A stretch of 64,000 bases of DNA from an uncultured Clostridia bacterium (GTDB lineage: Bacteria > Bacillota > Clostridia > TANB77 > CAG-508). Shown in pieces: positions 19,950 through 30,045 of this stretch (the stretch's first letter is position 1; the number at the start of each line of letters is the position of its first letter). The DNA is taken from NCBI GenBank assembly GCA_944387445.1, contig CALXEX010000005.1, positions 16,066-80,065 on the forward strand. The letters are read 5' to 3'. The notes beneath the pieces are model-generated. The model saw only the letters and a list, made by a program, of their open reading frames with translations. It did no database searches and was not told the origin of the DNA. The position numbers and the translations under genes were made by a program.

Positions 19950-21221
19950 ATGAAAAAACTAGACAAAAGAAAATATAAAATAAATAATGGTATTACGCTA
20001 ATTGCTTTAGTGATTACAATTATCATACTCTTAATATTAGCAGGTGTTGCAATTGCAACTTTAACAGGAGAAAATGGAATATTAAATAAAGCAAGTGAGG
20101 CAAGTGAAAATACTAAGCAGGCTAATGCAGAAGAACAGGTGAAATTGGCAATACTAGCAAGTAGAGGAACAGATGGAAAGATTGATATGGCGAGTTTGAA
20201 TAATGAATTAGAAAAAATAGGAGCTTATTTTAAGGAAAATCCCATATCAAGTGACAATCAGATAGAAACATTACCTGCAATTGTAACTTTAGATGGATAC
20301 GAAGTAGAAATAACAGGAGATGTAAGTGATAGTCATCCACCAATTCCAGATGGATTTTATCATGTAGAAGGTACAACGATAGAAGATGGATATGTTATAT
20401 CAGATCAAGAAGGAGACGATTTAGATAATACAGCAAAAGGAAATCAATTTGTATGGGTACCAGTAGAAAATTTTAGTGAATTTGTAAGAAGAGATGGGTA
20501 TTCTAATGGATCAGTACAGAATTATGTATCAAAATTGACTTGTACAGAAGCAGATATGACAGGAATTAATAGTAAAGTTGAAGAAACGTCAAAAACGAAA
20601 ACAGAAGCACAAGAGATGTATAAAAGTGTAGAAAAGAATAAAGGATTTTATATAGGAAGGTATGAGACTGGAAAAGAAAATAATAATGTGGTAATACAAA
20701 AAGGAGCCAATCCATATTGTGTAGTAAAATGGTCATCAAATGGTGAAATGCAAGAGACAACTGGAACAACAGGAGGAGCTGTAGAACTTTCAAGGAATTT
20801 TGCTAATAACAAAGGATATACAAATGCAGTAAGCACATTAATTTATGGAGTACAATGGGATGCAACTATGAAATGGATGGAAAATGTTGAAAATTCAAAT
20901 GTAACAGGAGATTTTACAAAGTATATACAAAATAGTACAGGTATGGGATGGTATAGTGATAATTATAGTAAAAATCCATCACATTTAACTGGACAAGATG
21001 TAGATGAAAATAAGAGTAACTGTATAAAAAATGTGTATGATTTGGGAGGAAATCTTTATGAATGGACAATGGAATCTTATGCCACAGACAAAAGAGTAAT
21101 TCGAGGGTGTGGTTATCCAGATGGTGGCTATTTTCCAGCATCTATTCGTAGTTATAGCAAACCTTCAGAGGGTACATCATATACAGGATTTCGTATTGCT
21201 TTGTATATAAAAGATAGATAA
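19950..21221 (+). CDS. Prepilin-like protein fused to a formylglycine-enzyme-like (SUMF) domain
   Basis: 423 residues. After a short basic leader comes GITLIALVITIIILLILAG, the hydrophobic N-terminus of a type IV prepilin or pseudopilin, with the likely cut before Ile or at the Gly. A helical region (about 45-110) follows. The last 270 residues carry the FGE-sulfatase/SUMF pattern: FVWVPVENF, GFYIGRYETG, NVYDLGGNLYEWTMESY, RVIRGCGY and GFRIALY. The usual Cys pair of catalytic formylglycine enzymes is not clearly present, so this is more likely a C-type-lectin-like binding module than an enzyme. A ribosome site AAAGGAGAAGGGAG precedes the ATG. It stands alone. Confidence 0.75.
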   Translation: MKKLDKRKYKINNGITLIALVITIIILLILAGVAIATLTGENGILNKASEASENTKQANAEEQVKLAILASRGTDGKIDMASLNNELEKIGAYFKENPISSDNQIETLPAIVTLDGYEVEITGDVSDSHPPIPDGFYHVEGTTIEDGYVISDQEGDDLDNTAKGNQFVWVPVENFSEFVRRDGYSNGSVQNYVSKLTCTEADMTGINSKVEETSKTKTEAQEMYKSVEKNKGFYIGRYETGKENNNVVIQKGANPYCVVKWSSNGEMQETTGTTGGAVELSRNFANNKGYTNAVSTLIYGVQWDATMKWMENVENSNVTGDFTKYIQNSTGMGWYSDNYSKNPSHLTGQDVDENKSNCIKNVYDLGGNLYEWTMESYATDKRVIRGCGYPDGGYFPASIRSYSKPSEGTSYTGFRIALYIKDR

Positions 21222-21269
21222 TGGTTTATGACTGATAAAAGAAAAAAGAAAAAATGTTCGCAAAATGTA

Positions 21270-21298
21270 TTGACAAATTTAAAAATTGTGGATACAAT
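21270..21298 (+). promoter_or_regulatory. SigA-type promoter of recN
   Basis: TTGACA, 17 bases, TACAAT, about 100 bases before recN. It lies between inverted arms AAAAAATGTTCG (21246-21257 area) and CGAACATTTTTT (21303-21314). A second hairpin (TTTCATAAAAGAAA and complement) follows in the leader. Confidence 0.7.
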
Positions 21299-21396
21299 AA
21301 AGGCGAACATTTTTTCATAAAAGAAAAATATATTTCTTTTATGAAAAATACATTGTTCGATTTATCTGTAATAAAAAGAAAGTAGAGGAATAAGTT

Positions 21397-23031
21397 ATGA
21401 TATCATCTTTACATATTAGAAATATAGGAATTATAGAGGATTTAAGCATAGATTTTCATAAAGGGTTAAATGTTTTAACAGGTGAAACAGGAGCAGGGAA
21501 AACTTTGATTATTGATTCTCTTCAGATTATATCTGGTGGAAGATTTTCAAAAGAAATGATTAGAAAAGGAGAAACAAACTCTTTTGTTGAACTTTGTTTA
21601 TATTGCCCAGAAAATGAGCAAGCAATAGAAGGAAATATTATTGTTTCAAGAGAAATTCATGTCAATGGTAAAAATATGTGTAAAATCAATGGAAGGATGG
21701 TAACAGTAAATGAATTAAAAGAATTTATGAAACAATTTATTGAAATCCATGGACAAAATGATAATCAAAATTTATTAGACAGTAAATTACATTTGAACTA
21801 TTTAGATGGATTTATTGGAACAGAAATTTTAGGAGAATATAGAGAGAAATATAGGACTTTATATAATCGTTATTTAGAAATCCAAGAAGAACTAAAACAA
21901 AATTATGGTGATGATAAAGCAAGACAAAGAAAATTAGATTTACTAAGATATCAAATACAAGAAATCGAAGAAGCGAGATTAAAAGAAAATGAAGAAGAAG
22001 GATTAGAAGAAAAAAGAAAGCTATTCCTAAATTCAGAAAAAATAGTAGAAAATCTAAATGAAGCAGATACGGTATTATCAGAAAATACCATAGATAGTTT
22101 AAGTATGGTTATTCGTGCTTTAGAAAAAATAGAAGGAATTGATAAAAAATATGAAAAAGTAAGTAATAGCCTAAAAAACGCTTATTACGAATTACAAGAA
22201 TTATCAAGAGATATCAGTAATTATAAAGATGATATATATTTTGATGAACAAGAGAGAAATGAGATAGAAGAACGATTAGATATGATTTATTCCTTAAAAA
22301 GAAAATATGGAAATAGTATACAAGAAATTTTAGAATATCATACACAAATACAAGAAGAAATCGAACATATAGAAAATTTAGAAACATATAATAACAAATT
22401 AAAAGCAGAACTAGAAACGATACAAAACGATATGAATGTATTAGCTAAAAAAATAAGCTTGATAAGAGTAAAATATGCAAAAGTATTAAGTAATGCAATT
22501 AATCAAGAATTGGTTGATTTAGAAATGAAAAATGCAAAAATTAATGTAAAAGTTGAGTATCAAGAAAATACGTTTTTTAAAACAGGAAAAGATATTGTTA
22601 AATTCTATATCACAACAAATTTGGGAGAAGATGAAAAAGAATTATCGAAAATTGCATCAGGTGGAGAAATGTCAAGAACTATGTTAGCAATCAAAAAAGT
22701 TTTAGCAGATACAGATCAAATACCTGTGTTAGTATTTGATGAGATTGATACAGGTATTAGTGGAAAAGCGGCAAATTCTGTAGCAAGCAAGTTAAAAGCA
22801 ATTGCCAAAAAACATCAAGTTATGTGTATTTCTCATTTACCAAATATTGCTGCAGTTGCAGATTATAACTATTTTATTAGCAAAAATGTGAAAGAAGAAC
22901 GAACAAAAACACAAATTAAATTATTGGAAGAAAATGAAGTCATAGAAGAAATTGCTAGAATTTCTTCTGGAGAAATTAATGAAGTGACCTTACAATATGC
23001 ATATGAATTAAGGAATAAAAAAGCAAGCTAA
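21397..23031 (+). CDS. recN: DNA repair protein RecN
   Basis: A 544-residue SMC-like ATPase that acts early in double-strand break repair. Walker A is GETGAGKTLI near residue 30, the centre is a long coiled coil, the ABC signature region is ASGGEMSRTM, and Walker B is VLVFDEIDTGISG. The N-terminal MISSLHIRNIGII is typical. Length is slightly below the usual 550-570. In many Clostridia recN follows argR or tlyA in a larger operon; here it has its own promoter. Confidence 0.95.
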   Translation: MISSLHIRNIGIIEDLSIDFHKGLNVLTGETGAGKTLIIDSLQIISGGRFSKEMIRKGETNSFVELCLYCPENEQAIEGNIIVSREIHVNGKNMCKINGRMVTVNELKEFMKQFIEIHGQNDNQNLLDSKLHLNYLDGFIGTEILGEYREKYRTLYNRYLEIQEELKQNYGDDKARQRKLDLLRYQIQEIEEARLKENEEEGLEEKRKLFLNSEKIVENLNEADTVLSENTIDSLSMVIRALEKIEGIDKKYEKVSNSLKNAYYELQELSRDISNYKDDIYFDEQERNEIEERLDMIYSLKRKYGNSIQEILEYHTQIQEEIEHIENLETYNNKLKAELETIQNDMNVLAKKISLIRVKYAKVLSNAINQELVDLEMKNAKINVKVEYQENTFFKTGKDIVKFYITTNLGEDEKELSKIASGGEMSRTMLAIKKVLADTDQIPVLVFDEIDTGISGKAANSVASKLKAIAKKHQVMCISHLPNIAAVADYNYFISKNVKEERTKTQIKLLEENEVIEEIARISSGEINEVTLQYAYELRNKKAS

Positions 23032-23097
23032 CAGGGAAGAATAGCATATTGCCTGGGAGAAAATTTTTGCTATCCTTTATAGTTAACTAAATTTATG

Positions 23098-23131
23098 AAT
23101 GTGTTTATATGAAAATATAAACACATTTTTT
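23098..23131 (+). terminator. Terminator between recN and eno
   Basis: AATGTGTTTATAT, GAAA loop, its perfect complement and a T-run. Confidence 0.85.
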
Positions 23132-23214
23132 GTATAGATTTCATGAAATTGTCAAAACTGTATATATATGTAAATAGAATATTTTAAGAGCAGAAGTGCT
23201 CAAAAGGAGGTTTC

Positions 23215-24480
23215 ATGAAAAAAAGTGCATTTATTAAAAGTGTAGAGGCAATAGAAATATTAGACTCAAGAGGAAATCCAACATTACAAGTTGAAGTTGT
23301 TACAGAAGAAGGTGTATGTGGAGTAGCACAAGTTCCATCAGGAGCATCCACAGGAAGTTTTGAAGCAGTAGAATTACGTGATGGAGAAAAAAATCGATAT
23401 AATGGAAAAGGGGTGACAAAAGCTGTTGAAAATGTAAATAAAAAAATTAGTAAAAAAATCATTGGTATGAATGTATTTGAACAAAGAAAAATAGATGAAG
23501 AAATGATTCGATTAGATGATACATTAAATAAATCTAATTTAGGAGCAAATGCGATTTTAGGTGTTTCCTTAGCTGTAGCAAAATGTGCCAGTAATTCTTT
23601 AGGAATGGAATTATATCGATATATAGGTGGAATCAATGCAAAAAAATTACCAGTCCCTATGATGAATATATTAAATGGAGGAAAACATTCAGAAAACAAT
23701 ATCAGTATACAAGAATTTATGATTATGCCAATAGGAGATATTACCTTTGCAGAGAGATTACGTAGAGGGGCAGAAATTTATCATACATTAAAACAAGTCT
23801 TAAAAGAAAAAGGATTTGCTGTTGGCGTAGGAGATGAAGGCGGTTTTGCTCCTAATTTAGAAAATGAGGAAATGGCATTAGATGTTATTATGGAAGCTAT
23901 TAAAACAGCAGGATATGAACCAGGAAAAGAAATTGCCTTAGCATTAGATGTTGCAAGTACAGAAATGAAAGAAGAAGCAAAGAAAATTGGAAAAGATGGC
24001 TATTATTTCTGGAAAACAGATATTTTAAAAAGTAACGAAGAAATGATAGATTATTTAGTAGAATTATGTAACAAATATCCAATTGTATCTATAGAAGATG
24101 GATTAGCAGAAGAAGATTGGGATAATTGGAAAATATTAACTGAAAAGTTAGGAAAGAAAATCCAATTAGTAGGAGATGACTTATTTGTAACCAATATGTC
24201 AAGACTAAAAAGAGGAATTGATAAACAAGTTGCAAATGCGATTTTAATTAAACCAAATCAAATAGGAACACTAACGGAAACTTTAGACACTATTCAAATG
24301 GCAAAAGAAAATGGATATAAGACTATTATTTCGCATAGATCTGGTGAGACAGAAGATACTACCATTGCTGATATTGCTGTTGGCGTGAATGGTATGCAAA
24401 TAAAAACAGGAGCACCTTGTAGAACTGACCGAGTGGCAAAATATAATCGATTATTAACAATTGAAAATGAATTATCATGA
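23215..24480 (+). CDS. eno: Enolase
   Basis: A 421-residue glycolytic enzyme that converts 2-phosphoglycerate to phosphoenolpyruvate. [10 protein letters not shown] is the mobile loop, GDEGGFAPN holds the catalytic Glu, [14 protein letters not shown] and VGDDLFVTN supply the magnesium ligands, and [10 protein letters not shown] with SHRSGET complete the active site. AAAAGGAGG precedes the ATG. The gene stands alone, away from gap-pgk-tpi, and is flanked by terminators. Confidence 0.97.
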   Translation: MKKSAFIKSVEAIEILDSRGNPTLQVEVVTEEGVCGVAQVPSGASTGSFEAVELRDGEKNRYNGKGVTKAVENVNKKISKKIIGMNVFEQRKIDEEMIRLDDTLNKSNLGANAILGVSLAVAKCASNSLGMELYRYIGGINAKKLPVPMMNILNGGKHSENNISIQEFMIMPIGDITFAERLRRGAEIYHTLKQVLKEKGFAVGVGDEGGFAPNLENEEMALDVIMEAIKTAGYEPGKEIALALDVASTEMKEEAKKIGKDGYYFWKTDILKSNEEMIDYLVELCNKYPIVSIEDGLAEEDWDNWKILTEKLGKKIQLVGDDLFVTNMSRLKRGIDKQVANAILIKPNQIGTLTETLDTIQMAKENGYKTIISHRSGETEDTTIADIAVGVNGMQIKTGAPCRTDRVAKYNRLLTIENELS

Positions 24481-24496
24481 AAAAAGTGACAATATT

Positions 24497-24561
24497 AAAA
24501 AAGTGAGCCTCTCTCATTGTTGCTGTAAAGCATAAGCAAAATGAGCAGTTCTCACTTTTTT
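24497..24561 (+). terminator. Terminator after eno
   Basis: AAAAAGTGAG and CTCACTTTTT enclose a 44-base loop that contains a second CTCATT/AATGAG pairing. A and T runs on both sides would allow termination in both directions between convergent genes. Confidence 0.7.
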
Positions 24562-24585
24562 ATTTTAGAAATTTTTCCTAATACA

Positions 24586-25938
24586 TTAATGTTTCATATT
24601 TTTATTTAAAGTATTAAATCTAACAAATGAATAAATGATTACTCCAACTAAAGCTACAAATAATGTAATCATAAGAGGTGTACCAGCTTTAGGTAATTCA
24701 ACAGGTGGTTCTGTAAGTTTTAATTTAGGTGTTACATCAGAAGTATCTTCAACAGTCTCACCATCTAAGTTTGTATAAGAAATATCAACTTTTTCATTTG
24801 TATCTAAGATTTTACCAACAATACTGCTGTCAAAATCTTTTTTCAAACTTAATTTATATTGAACAGTAGCTGTTTCTCCAGGACGTAATTCAGAAATTGT
24901 CCATGTAATAGAATTATTTTCTGGATTAACTTCAGCTGAAATGTTTCCAATGTTTGGTTCTGAAACATAAGCAAAATCGAAGTTATCAATAATTTCTTGT
25001 GGGAAATAGTCTGTAATAACAATATCTGTTAATACTTGTTCAATTGGTAATAAATCATTGTAAATATTGTTGGTAATGGTTTGCTCTATTTCACTATCTT
25101 GTACATTATAGAATTTTCCAACAGTGGGAGTTGATTCTGTACCAAAAATTTCTTCAATAATATCTCCATATGTTTTGTCATCTTGTCTAGTTGCTGGAAC
25201 ACTATCTGTTTCAGTAATACCAGTAAGCATTGTGATAACATTATATTCAGCACTATCTAAAGCTTGTAATTGAGCTTTTGTTTTATTAATAACATCATCA
25301 GAATAATACATACCATCATAATCTAAAGCAACATTTGGAATACCGTCTGTTAAAACAATGACATATTTATTATTATCTTCTTCAGTAAAATATTGACTTG
25401 CCAAGCTTAATCCAGATTCCAAATCTGTTCTAGGTCCAGTATATTGAATATTAGAAATAGCAGATGTTAATGCTTGAGGGTCTGATGATAAATCTGAAAC
25501 CAAATTAGCATCATTGATAGTTCCTTCTAAAGAAACATCAGCATTTGTAGAGAAACTAACAACACCAACTTGTAAATTGTCATTTCCTTCTAAAATGGTA
25601 TTGACTAAAGTATTGGCAGATTCAATAACCAAATCTTCTCTGGTAGTGGTTCCTTCAACAATTTCTTCCATACTCATAGAATTGTCTATAACAAGCATAA
25701 TTTCTCCCGTAGGTTGTAAAGAAGTTTCTTCATTGGTTACTTGTAATTGAAGGGTAACTTCTTTGTTATTTAAATTTTTCTCAATTAATCTTTTTTCAAA
25801 TTTTGAATTTTCTCCAATTTCTATTGTACAAACAGGTTCTTCAACGACTGTCATGGTAACAGTTTCATAATTGGCAAAAGAAATATTTGCAACTAAAATT
25901 AGAATTAAAAATAAGGTAATAAAAACACTTTTTTTCAT
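24586..25938 (-). CDS. Sortase-anchored von Willebrand factor A domain protein
   Basis: A 450-residue surface protein. A signal peptide (MKKSVFITLFLILILVANIS) is followed by a VWA domain whose metal-ion-dependent adhesion site is DNSMSM (Asp85), with TGPRTDLESGL and VLTDGIPN as further MIDAS elements. A beta-rich domain comes next. The C-terminus has LPKAG, a hydrophobic segment and a basic tail, that is, a cell-wall sorting signal. It may bind matrix or form a pilus tip. The sortase at 53367 is the only candidate anchoring enzyme in the window. Confidence 0.85.
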   Translation of the reverse strand: MKKSVFITLFLILILVANISFANYETVTMTVVEEPVCTIEIGENSKFEKRLIEKNLNNKEVTLQLQVTNEETSLQPTGEIMLVIDNSMSMEEIVEGTTTREDLVIESANTLVNTILEGNDNLQVGVVSFSTNADVSLEGTINDANLVSDLSSDPQALTSAISNIQYTGPRTDLESGLSLASQYFTEEDNNKYVIVLTDGIPNVALDYDGMYYSDDVINKTKAQLQALDSAEYNVITMLTGITETDSVPATRQDDKTYGDIIEEIFGTESTPTVGKFYNVQDSEIEQTITNNIYNDLLPIEQVLTDIVITDYFPQEIIDNFDFAYVSEPNIGNISAEVNPENNSITWTISELRPGETATVQYKLSLKKDFDSSIVGKILDTNEKVDISYTNLDGETVEDTSDVTPKLKLTEPPVELPKAGTPLMITLFVALVGVIIYSFVRFNTLNKNMKH

Positions 25939-26070
25939 ATATATAATCCTCCCATAATGTATTTCAATATATATTTTAACACAAGAAATAAAAAATACAA
26001 CAAATTTGTAGAAAAAACCAAAAAAATGTGGTAAAATGTAACATGCAAATTTAATAAAAAAGGTGATAAC

Positions 26071-27954
26071 ATGTTAGAAAATATAAACTCTCCAGAGGAC
26101 TTAAAAAAATTAAGTCTCTTAGAAGAGCAAAAATTAGCAGAAGAAATTAGACAATATATATTAGAAATTGTATCAAAAAATGGTGGACATTTAGCTTCAA
26201 ATTTAGGCGTTGTAGAATTAACATTAGCATTACACAATGTATTTGACTTTAAAAAAGATAAAATTGTATGGGATGTAGGTCATCAAACGTATGTACATAA
26301 AATTTTAACAGGAAGAAGAGAAGCATTAAAAACCTTAAGAACATTAGATGGCATTGCAGGTTTTCCAAAAACTAATGAATCACCATATGATTTTTTTAAT
26401 ACAGGACATAGTAGTACTTCTATATCTGCAGGTTTAGGAATGGCAAGAGCAAGAGATTTAAAAGGAGAAGATTATTCTGTATTAGCAGTAATTGGTGATG
26501 GGGCTATGACAGGAGGTATGGCATTAGAAGCATTAAATGATGTAGGATATAGCAAAACAAAAATGACCATTATTTTAAATGATAATGAGATGAGTATTTC
26601 ACCAAATATTGGTGGATTAAATATGTTACTAAGTAAATTAAGAACAAAAAAAATGTATACAAGATCAAATGTCATTATGAAAAAAAGAATCAACAAAATA
26701 CCAGTTATAGGAAAACCAATCGTAAAAATGGTGCAAGTTGTAAAAAGAAGTATTAAACAATTGATTATTCCAAAAATGTTCTTTGAAGATATTGGATTTA
26801 CTTATTTAGGACCAGTAGATGGACATAATTTGGAAGAATTACAAAGTATACTAACTTTAAGTAAACAAATTGATAATCCTGTGTTAATTCATGTCATTAC
26901 CAAAAAAGGAAAAGGATATGAAATTGCAGAAAAAAATCCAGATAAATTTCATGCAACAGGACCTTTTGATATAGAAACTGGAAAAAGTAAAAAAGAAAAG
27001 GGAAAGGATTATTCTAAAGTATTTGGAGATAAATTGGTAGAACTAGCAAAGGAAAATGAAAAGATTGTAGCCATCACAGCATCTATGAAAGATGGAACAG
27101 GACTTACAAGATTTAGTGAAGAATTTCCTAATCGATTTTTTGATGTAGGAATTGCGGAACAACATGCACTAGGATTAGCAGGAGGTATGGCTATTGATGG
27201 AATGATACCAGTTGTTCCGATTTATTCATCATTTTATCAAAGAGGATATGATCAAGTAATTCATGATATTGCTCTTCAAAATTTACCAGTTATTATGTGT
27301 GTAGATAGAGCCGGAATTGTTGGGGCAGATGGAGAAACCCATCAAGGGCTTTTAGATATGGCATTTTTTAGATTAGTTCCTAATTTGACTATTTTAGCGC
27401 CAAAAGATTTTCAAGAGTTAGAAGATATGTTAGAATTCGCAGTTAATTTGAAACAGCCAGTCGTGATTCGATATCCAAGAGGTGGAGAAGATAAAGAACC
27501 ATTTGCAAAACATGAAGAAATAGAAGAAGGAAAAGCAGAAATCTTAAAAGAAGGAAATGATATATCTATATTCACAATTGGAAAAACGGTAGCAAGAGGA
27601 ATAAAAATTGCAAAAAAATTGCAAAATATGGATATAACTGCAGAAGTGATAAATGTTAGGTTTTTAAAGCCTTTAGATGTAGAAACATTAAAAAAATCTA
27701 TTGAGAAAACAAAAAAGGTTGTCACAATAGAAGATGGAACTATTGTAAATGGCTTAGGTACAGCTATTAAAGAATTGGTAATCGATAATCATATGGAAGA
27801 TGTGGAAGTAAAAGCCTATGCTTATCCAGATAGGTTTATTCAACATGGAAGTGTTGATGAGTTAGAAAAAATATATGGTTTGGATGGAGATTCTATTGTA
27901 GAAGATATACAGAAATATATAAGTGAAAGTAGGGAAAGTAACGTAAATGAATAA
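26071..27954 (+). CDS. dxs: 1-deoxy-D-xylulose-5-phosphate synthase
   Basis: A 627-residue thiamine-diphosphate enzyme that makes DXP from pyruvate and glyceraldehyde phosphate, the first step of the MEP isoprenoid route. IVWDVGHQTYVHKILTGR and VIGDGAMTGG(MALEAL) bind the cofactor. The transketolase-like pyrimidine domain (about 315-480) has GIAEQHALGLAGG and DRAGIVGADGETHQG, and the C-terminal domain is complete. Its last eight bases overlap the start of ylmH, so the two are coupled. Confidence 0.96.
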   Translation: MLENINSPEDLKKLSLLEEQKLAEEIRQYILEIVSKNGGHLASNLGVVELTLALHNVFDFKKDKIVWDVGHQTYVHKILTGRREALKTLRTLDGIAGFPKTNESPYDFFNTGHSSTSISAGLGMARARDLKGEDYSVLAVIGDGAMTGGMALEALNDVGYSKTKMTIILNDNEMSISPNIGGLNMLLSKLRTKKMYTRSNVIMKKRINKIPVIGKPIVKMVQVVKRSIKQLIIPKMFFEDIGFTYLGPVDGHNLEELQSILTLSKQIDNPVLIHVITKKGKGYEIAEKNPDKFHATGPFDIETGKSKKEKGKDYSKVFGDKLVELAKENEKIVAITASMKDGTGLTRFSEEFPNRFFDVGIAEQHALGLAGGMAIDGMIPVVPIYSSFYQRGYDQVIHDIALQNLPVIMCVDRAGIVGADGETHQGLLDMAFFRLVPNLTILAPKDFQELEDMLEFAVNLKQPVVIRYPRGGEDKEPFAKHEEIEEGKAEILKEGNDISIFTIGKTVARGIKIAKKLQNMDITAEVINVRFLKPLDVETLKKSIEKTKKVVTIEDGTIVNGLGTAIKELVIDNHMEDVEVKAYAYPDRFIQHGSVDELEKIYGLDGDSIVEDIQKYISESRESNVNE

Positions 27955-28750
27955 ACAAGAATTATTAAAAGATTATAAAAAGCAAGAAGATAAATTATGT
28001 TTGTCACAAGTATTAGACAAGATCGAAATATCATCAAAAAGAGAAAAAATTGAATATACAGATTTTTTAGATATGTATCAAGTATCTTTAGTAGAAAATT
28101 TTTTAAGAAAAATACAATATCAAAATTTTAAACTATATGGTGGATATGAAGATGCAGAAAGAAAAGTATTAATTACGTATCCTGAAAAATTTGATGATAA
28201 TATGTTAGAAAAAAACTATGATAAGATTTTAAAAGTTGTAAGGATTCAATTACCAGAAGAAGAAAAAGGAAAATATTCACATAGAAACTATTTAGGTGGT
28301 ATTGTGAAATTAGGTTTGAAAAGAGAAAAAGTAGGAGATATTTTAGTAGGAGAAGATGGTGCAGATATCATAACAATTAGTGATTTTGCAGATGTTTTAA
28401 AAACACAATTACCATCGCTTACCAGATTTGAAAATGCAAAAATAGAAATTGAAGCTATACAAAATGTAAGAAAGTTAGAAGTAAAAGTAGAAGAGGTTAG
28501 CATTATTGTTCCATCATTACGATTAGACAATATCGTATCTGACTTAGCAAGAACTTCTAGAAGTAAAGCATCAGAAATTATTGCTCAAGAAAGAGTATTT
28601 GTGAATGGACAAAATGAAACGAAAAATTCGAAACAAGTAAAATGTGGAGATATCATCACCATTAGAGGAAAAGGTAGATTTGTTATAAAAGAGTTTACAG
28701 GAACAACTAGAAGTGGAAGAACAGTCGTGTTAGTAGAAAAATATGTTTAA
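27947..28750 (+). CDS. ylmH: YlmH-type S4 RNA-binding protein
   Basis: 267 residues. The N-terminal half has the YlmH layout (FLDMYQVSLVENFL, FYGGYEDAERKVL-like region with KLYGGYEDAERK). The C-terminal S4 domain, about 180-245, carries PSLRLDNIVSDLARTSRSKA and VFVNGQ. In Gram-positive bacteria YlmH lies by the division genes and has been tied to ribosome-associated quality control. Here it sits behind dxs, where Clostridia more often have tlyA; the sequence fits YlmH better than TlyA because no methyltransferase domain is present. Confidence 0.85.
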   Translation: MNKQELLKDYKKQEDKLCLSQVLDKIEISSKREKIEYTDFLDMYQVSLVENFLRKIQYQNFKLYGGYEDAERKVLITYPEKFDDNMLEKNYDKILKVVRIQLPEEEKGKYSHRNYLGGIVKLGLKREKVGDILVGEDGADIITISDFADVLKTQLPSLTRFENAKIEIEAIQNVRKLEVKVEEVSIIVPSLRLDNIVSDLARTSRSKASEIIAQERVFVNGQNETKNSKQVKCGDIITIRGKGRFVIKEFTGTTRSGRTVVLVEKYV

Positions 28751-28786
28751 AGAACTGAGGATAGAAATTGTGGGACATAGTAAAAA

Positions 28787-28816
28787 TTGACTTTTTGAGG
28801 GAATATGTGGTATAAT
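28787..28816 (+). promoter_or_regulatory. Promoter of the acidic orphan gene
   Basis: TTGACT, 18 bases, TATAAT, 35 bases before the start codon at 28852. Confidence 0.6.
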
Positions 28817-28851
28817 TAAAAGTGAGAATAATGGAAAAGTAGGTGAAGGAT

Positions 28852-29964
28852 ATGAATGTAGGAGAGTATAATACTGATTTAAAAAAAGTATGGTCAAAGG
28901 AATTATTAAAACATGAAGTAAAAACAGGGAAAGATTTATTGAAATTTGTTGAAAAGTGTGATGATAAAAATGTATTAAAAAAGATTTTTAAGGATGCAGA
29001 ATATGATGAAAAAATAGGCCAAGACGAGGAAGTGCTAAAATCAGTTGAAAATGACAAGGAGCTTAAAGACTTACTTACTGAGCATATGAGTTTACTAACT
29101 GAGTCAAAGAAGGCAATAGAAGAAAAAATAAAAGCATTAGAAGAAAAAGAAAATTCTGAAAAAGAAAGTAAAAAAGATGAAATAGAAAGAGAAGATGCAG
29201 AAGAATCAGATGAATTTGAATTATCTGAAGAAGATGCAGAAGAATTGGACGAGGATGAGTTATCTGAAGAGGATGAAAAAGAAGCAGATGAGGATGAACA
29301 GGAAAAAAATGGAGAAGATAGAAAAGAAAGAAGTGACATGATGAATACAGTAATTGTTGGAATTACAACTGAAAGAGGTCCCCTTTTGGATAGAATTCTG
29401 AAAGCGCAAATGAGATACATCATAGCAAATACAACTGCATTATTGTATGTTCTTAATACAAGACCGGTACCAGAAATGTTAAAAGATTTAAATCAAAATA
29501 GAGAAGTATTTAATGCTGAAATGAAAATAGGTAGGGCGATACAACTATTTGCAGGACGTGATAGGGAATTACGAGAGCTTGCTATTATAATGACGAAATC
29601 TGCAAAGATAATGATTACTACATTAGATATACATCTAGAGCGTTATTATGCAAAACAACAAGAGAAAGGTGCGGAAGAACCTGAAAAAACAGAAAAACGA
29701 GAAGGAGATATAGGGGAAAAAAGAGCTGGAGAATCTGTGGAAGAAGAAGCTATAGAAGATACAGAAGAAAGAGAGAGCGAAGAAGCTATAGCAGATACAG
29801 GAGAAAGCAAAGACAAAGGAAGTGAGGATAAGAAGAAGTGCTGGGAATTACCACCAGAAGAACAAAAAAGAGCACAAATTAGACAACAAGAAGTAGCTAG
29901 TGAATTTGGCGGGCATAAAGAATCAGATGCAAGAATAAATAATAGCCAAGAAATGGATAGATAA
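28852..29964 (+). CDS. Acidic orphan protein with Glu/Asp-rich repeats
   Basis: 370 residues. The ATG at 28852 is preferred because AGGTGA lies five bases upstream; a GTG at 28843 overlaps that site. The first 80 residues are mixed and helical. A strongly acidic segment (about 95-160) repeats SEEDAEE and DEDELSEED-like units. A second structured part (about 165-270) includes TTERGPLLDRILKAQMRYI. The tail again has acid repeats (EEAIEDTEERESEEAIADT). No membrane segment and no known family. It has its own promoter and terminator and is bounded by conserved genes on both sides. Confidence 0.6.
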   Translation: MNVGEYNTDLKKVWSKELLKHEVKTGKDLLKFVEKCDDKNVLKKIFKDAEYDEKIGQDEEVLKSVENDKELKDLLTEHMSLLTESKKAIEEKIKALEEKENSEKESKKDEIEREDAEESDEFELSEEDAEELDEDELSEEDEKEADEDEQEKNGEDRKERSDMMNTVIVGITTERGPLLDRILKAQMRYIIANTTALLYVLNTRPVPEMLKDLNQNREVFNAEMKIGRAIQLFAGRDRELRELAIIMTKSAKIMITTLDIHLERYYAKQQEKGAEEPEKTEKREGDIGEKRAGESVEEEAIEDTEERESEEAIADTGESKDKGSEDKKKCWELPPEEQKRAQIRQQEVASEFGGHKESDARINNSQEMDR

Positions 29965-30002
29965 TGATATGTACATATAAGTCAATATAGAAAGATAAAA
30001 TT

Positions 30003-30045
30003 AAAATAGACAATAAAGGAATGATATCCTTATTGTCTATTTTTT
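30003..30045 (+). terminator. Bidirectional terminator between convergent genes
   Basis: A stem AAAATAGACAATAA(A)GGA paired with TCCTTATTGTCTATTTT and flanked by A and T runs. It overlaps the last codons of the tsaB-rimI gene. Confidence 0.75.

Noticed and set aside
28707-29423. Reverse-strand Ser/Phe-rich ORF opposite the acidic orphan
   Set aside because: It is the mirror of Glu/Asp codon repeats (GAA/GAT read as TTC/ATC); no ribosome site and unnatural composition.
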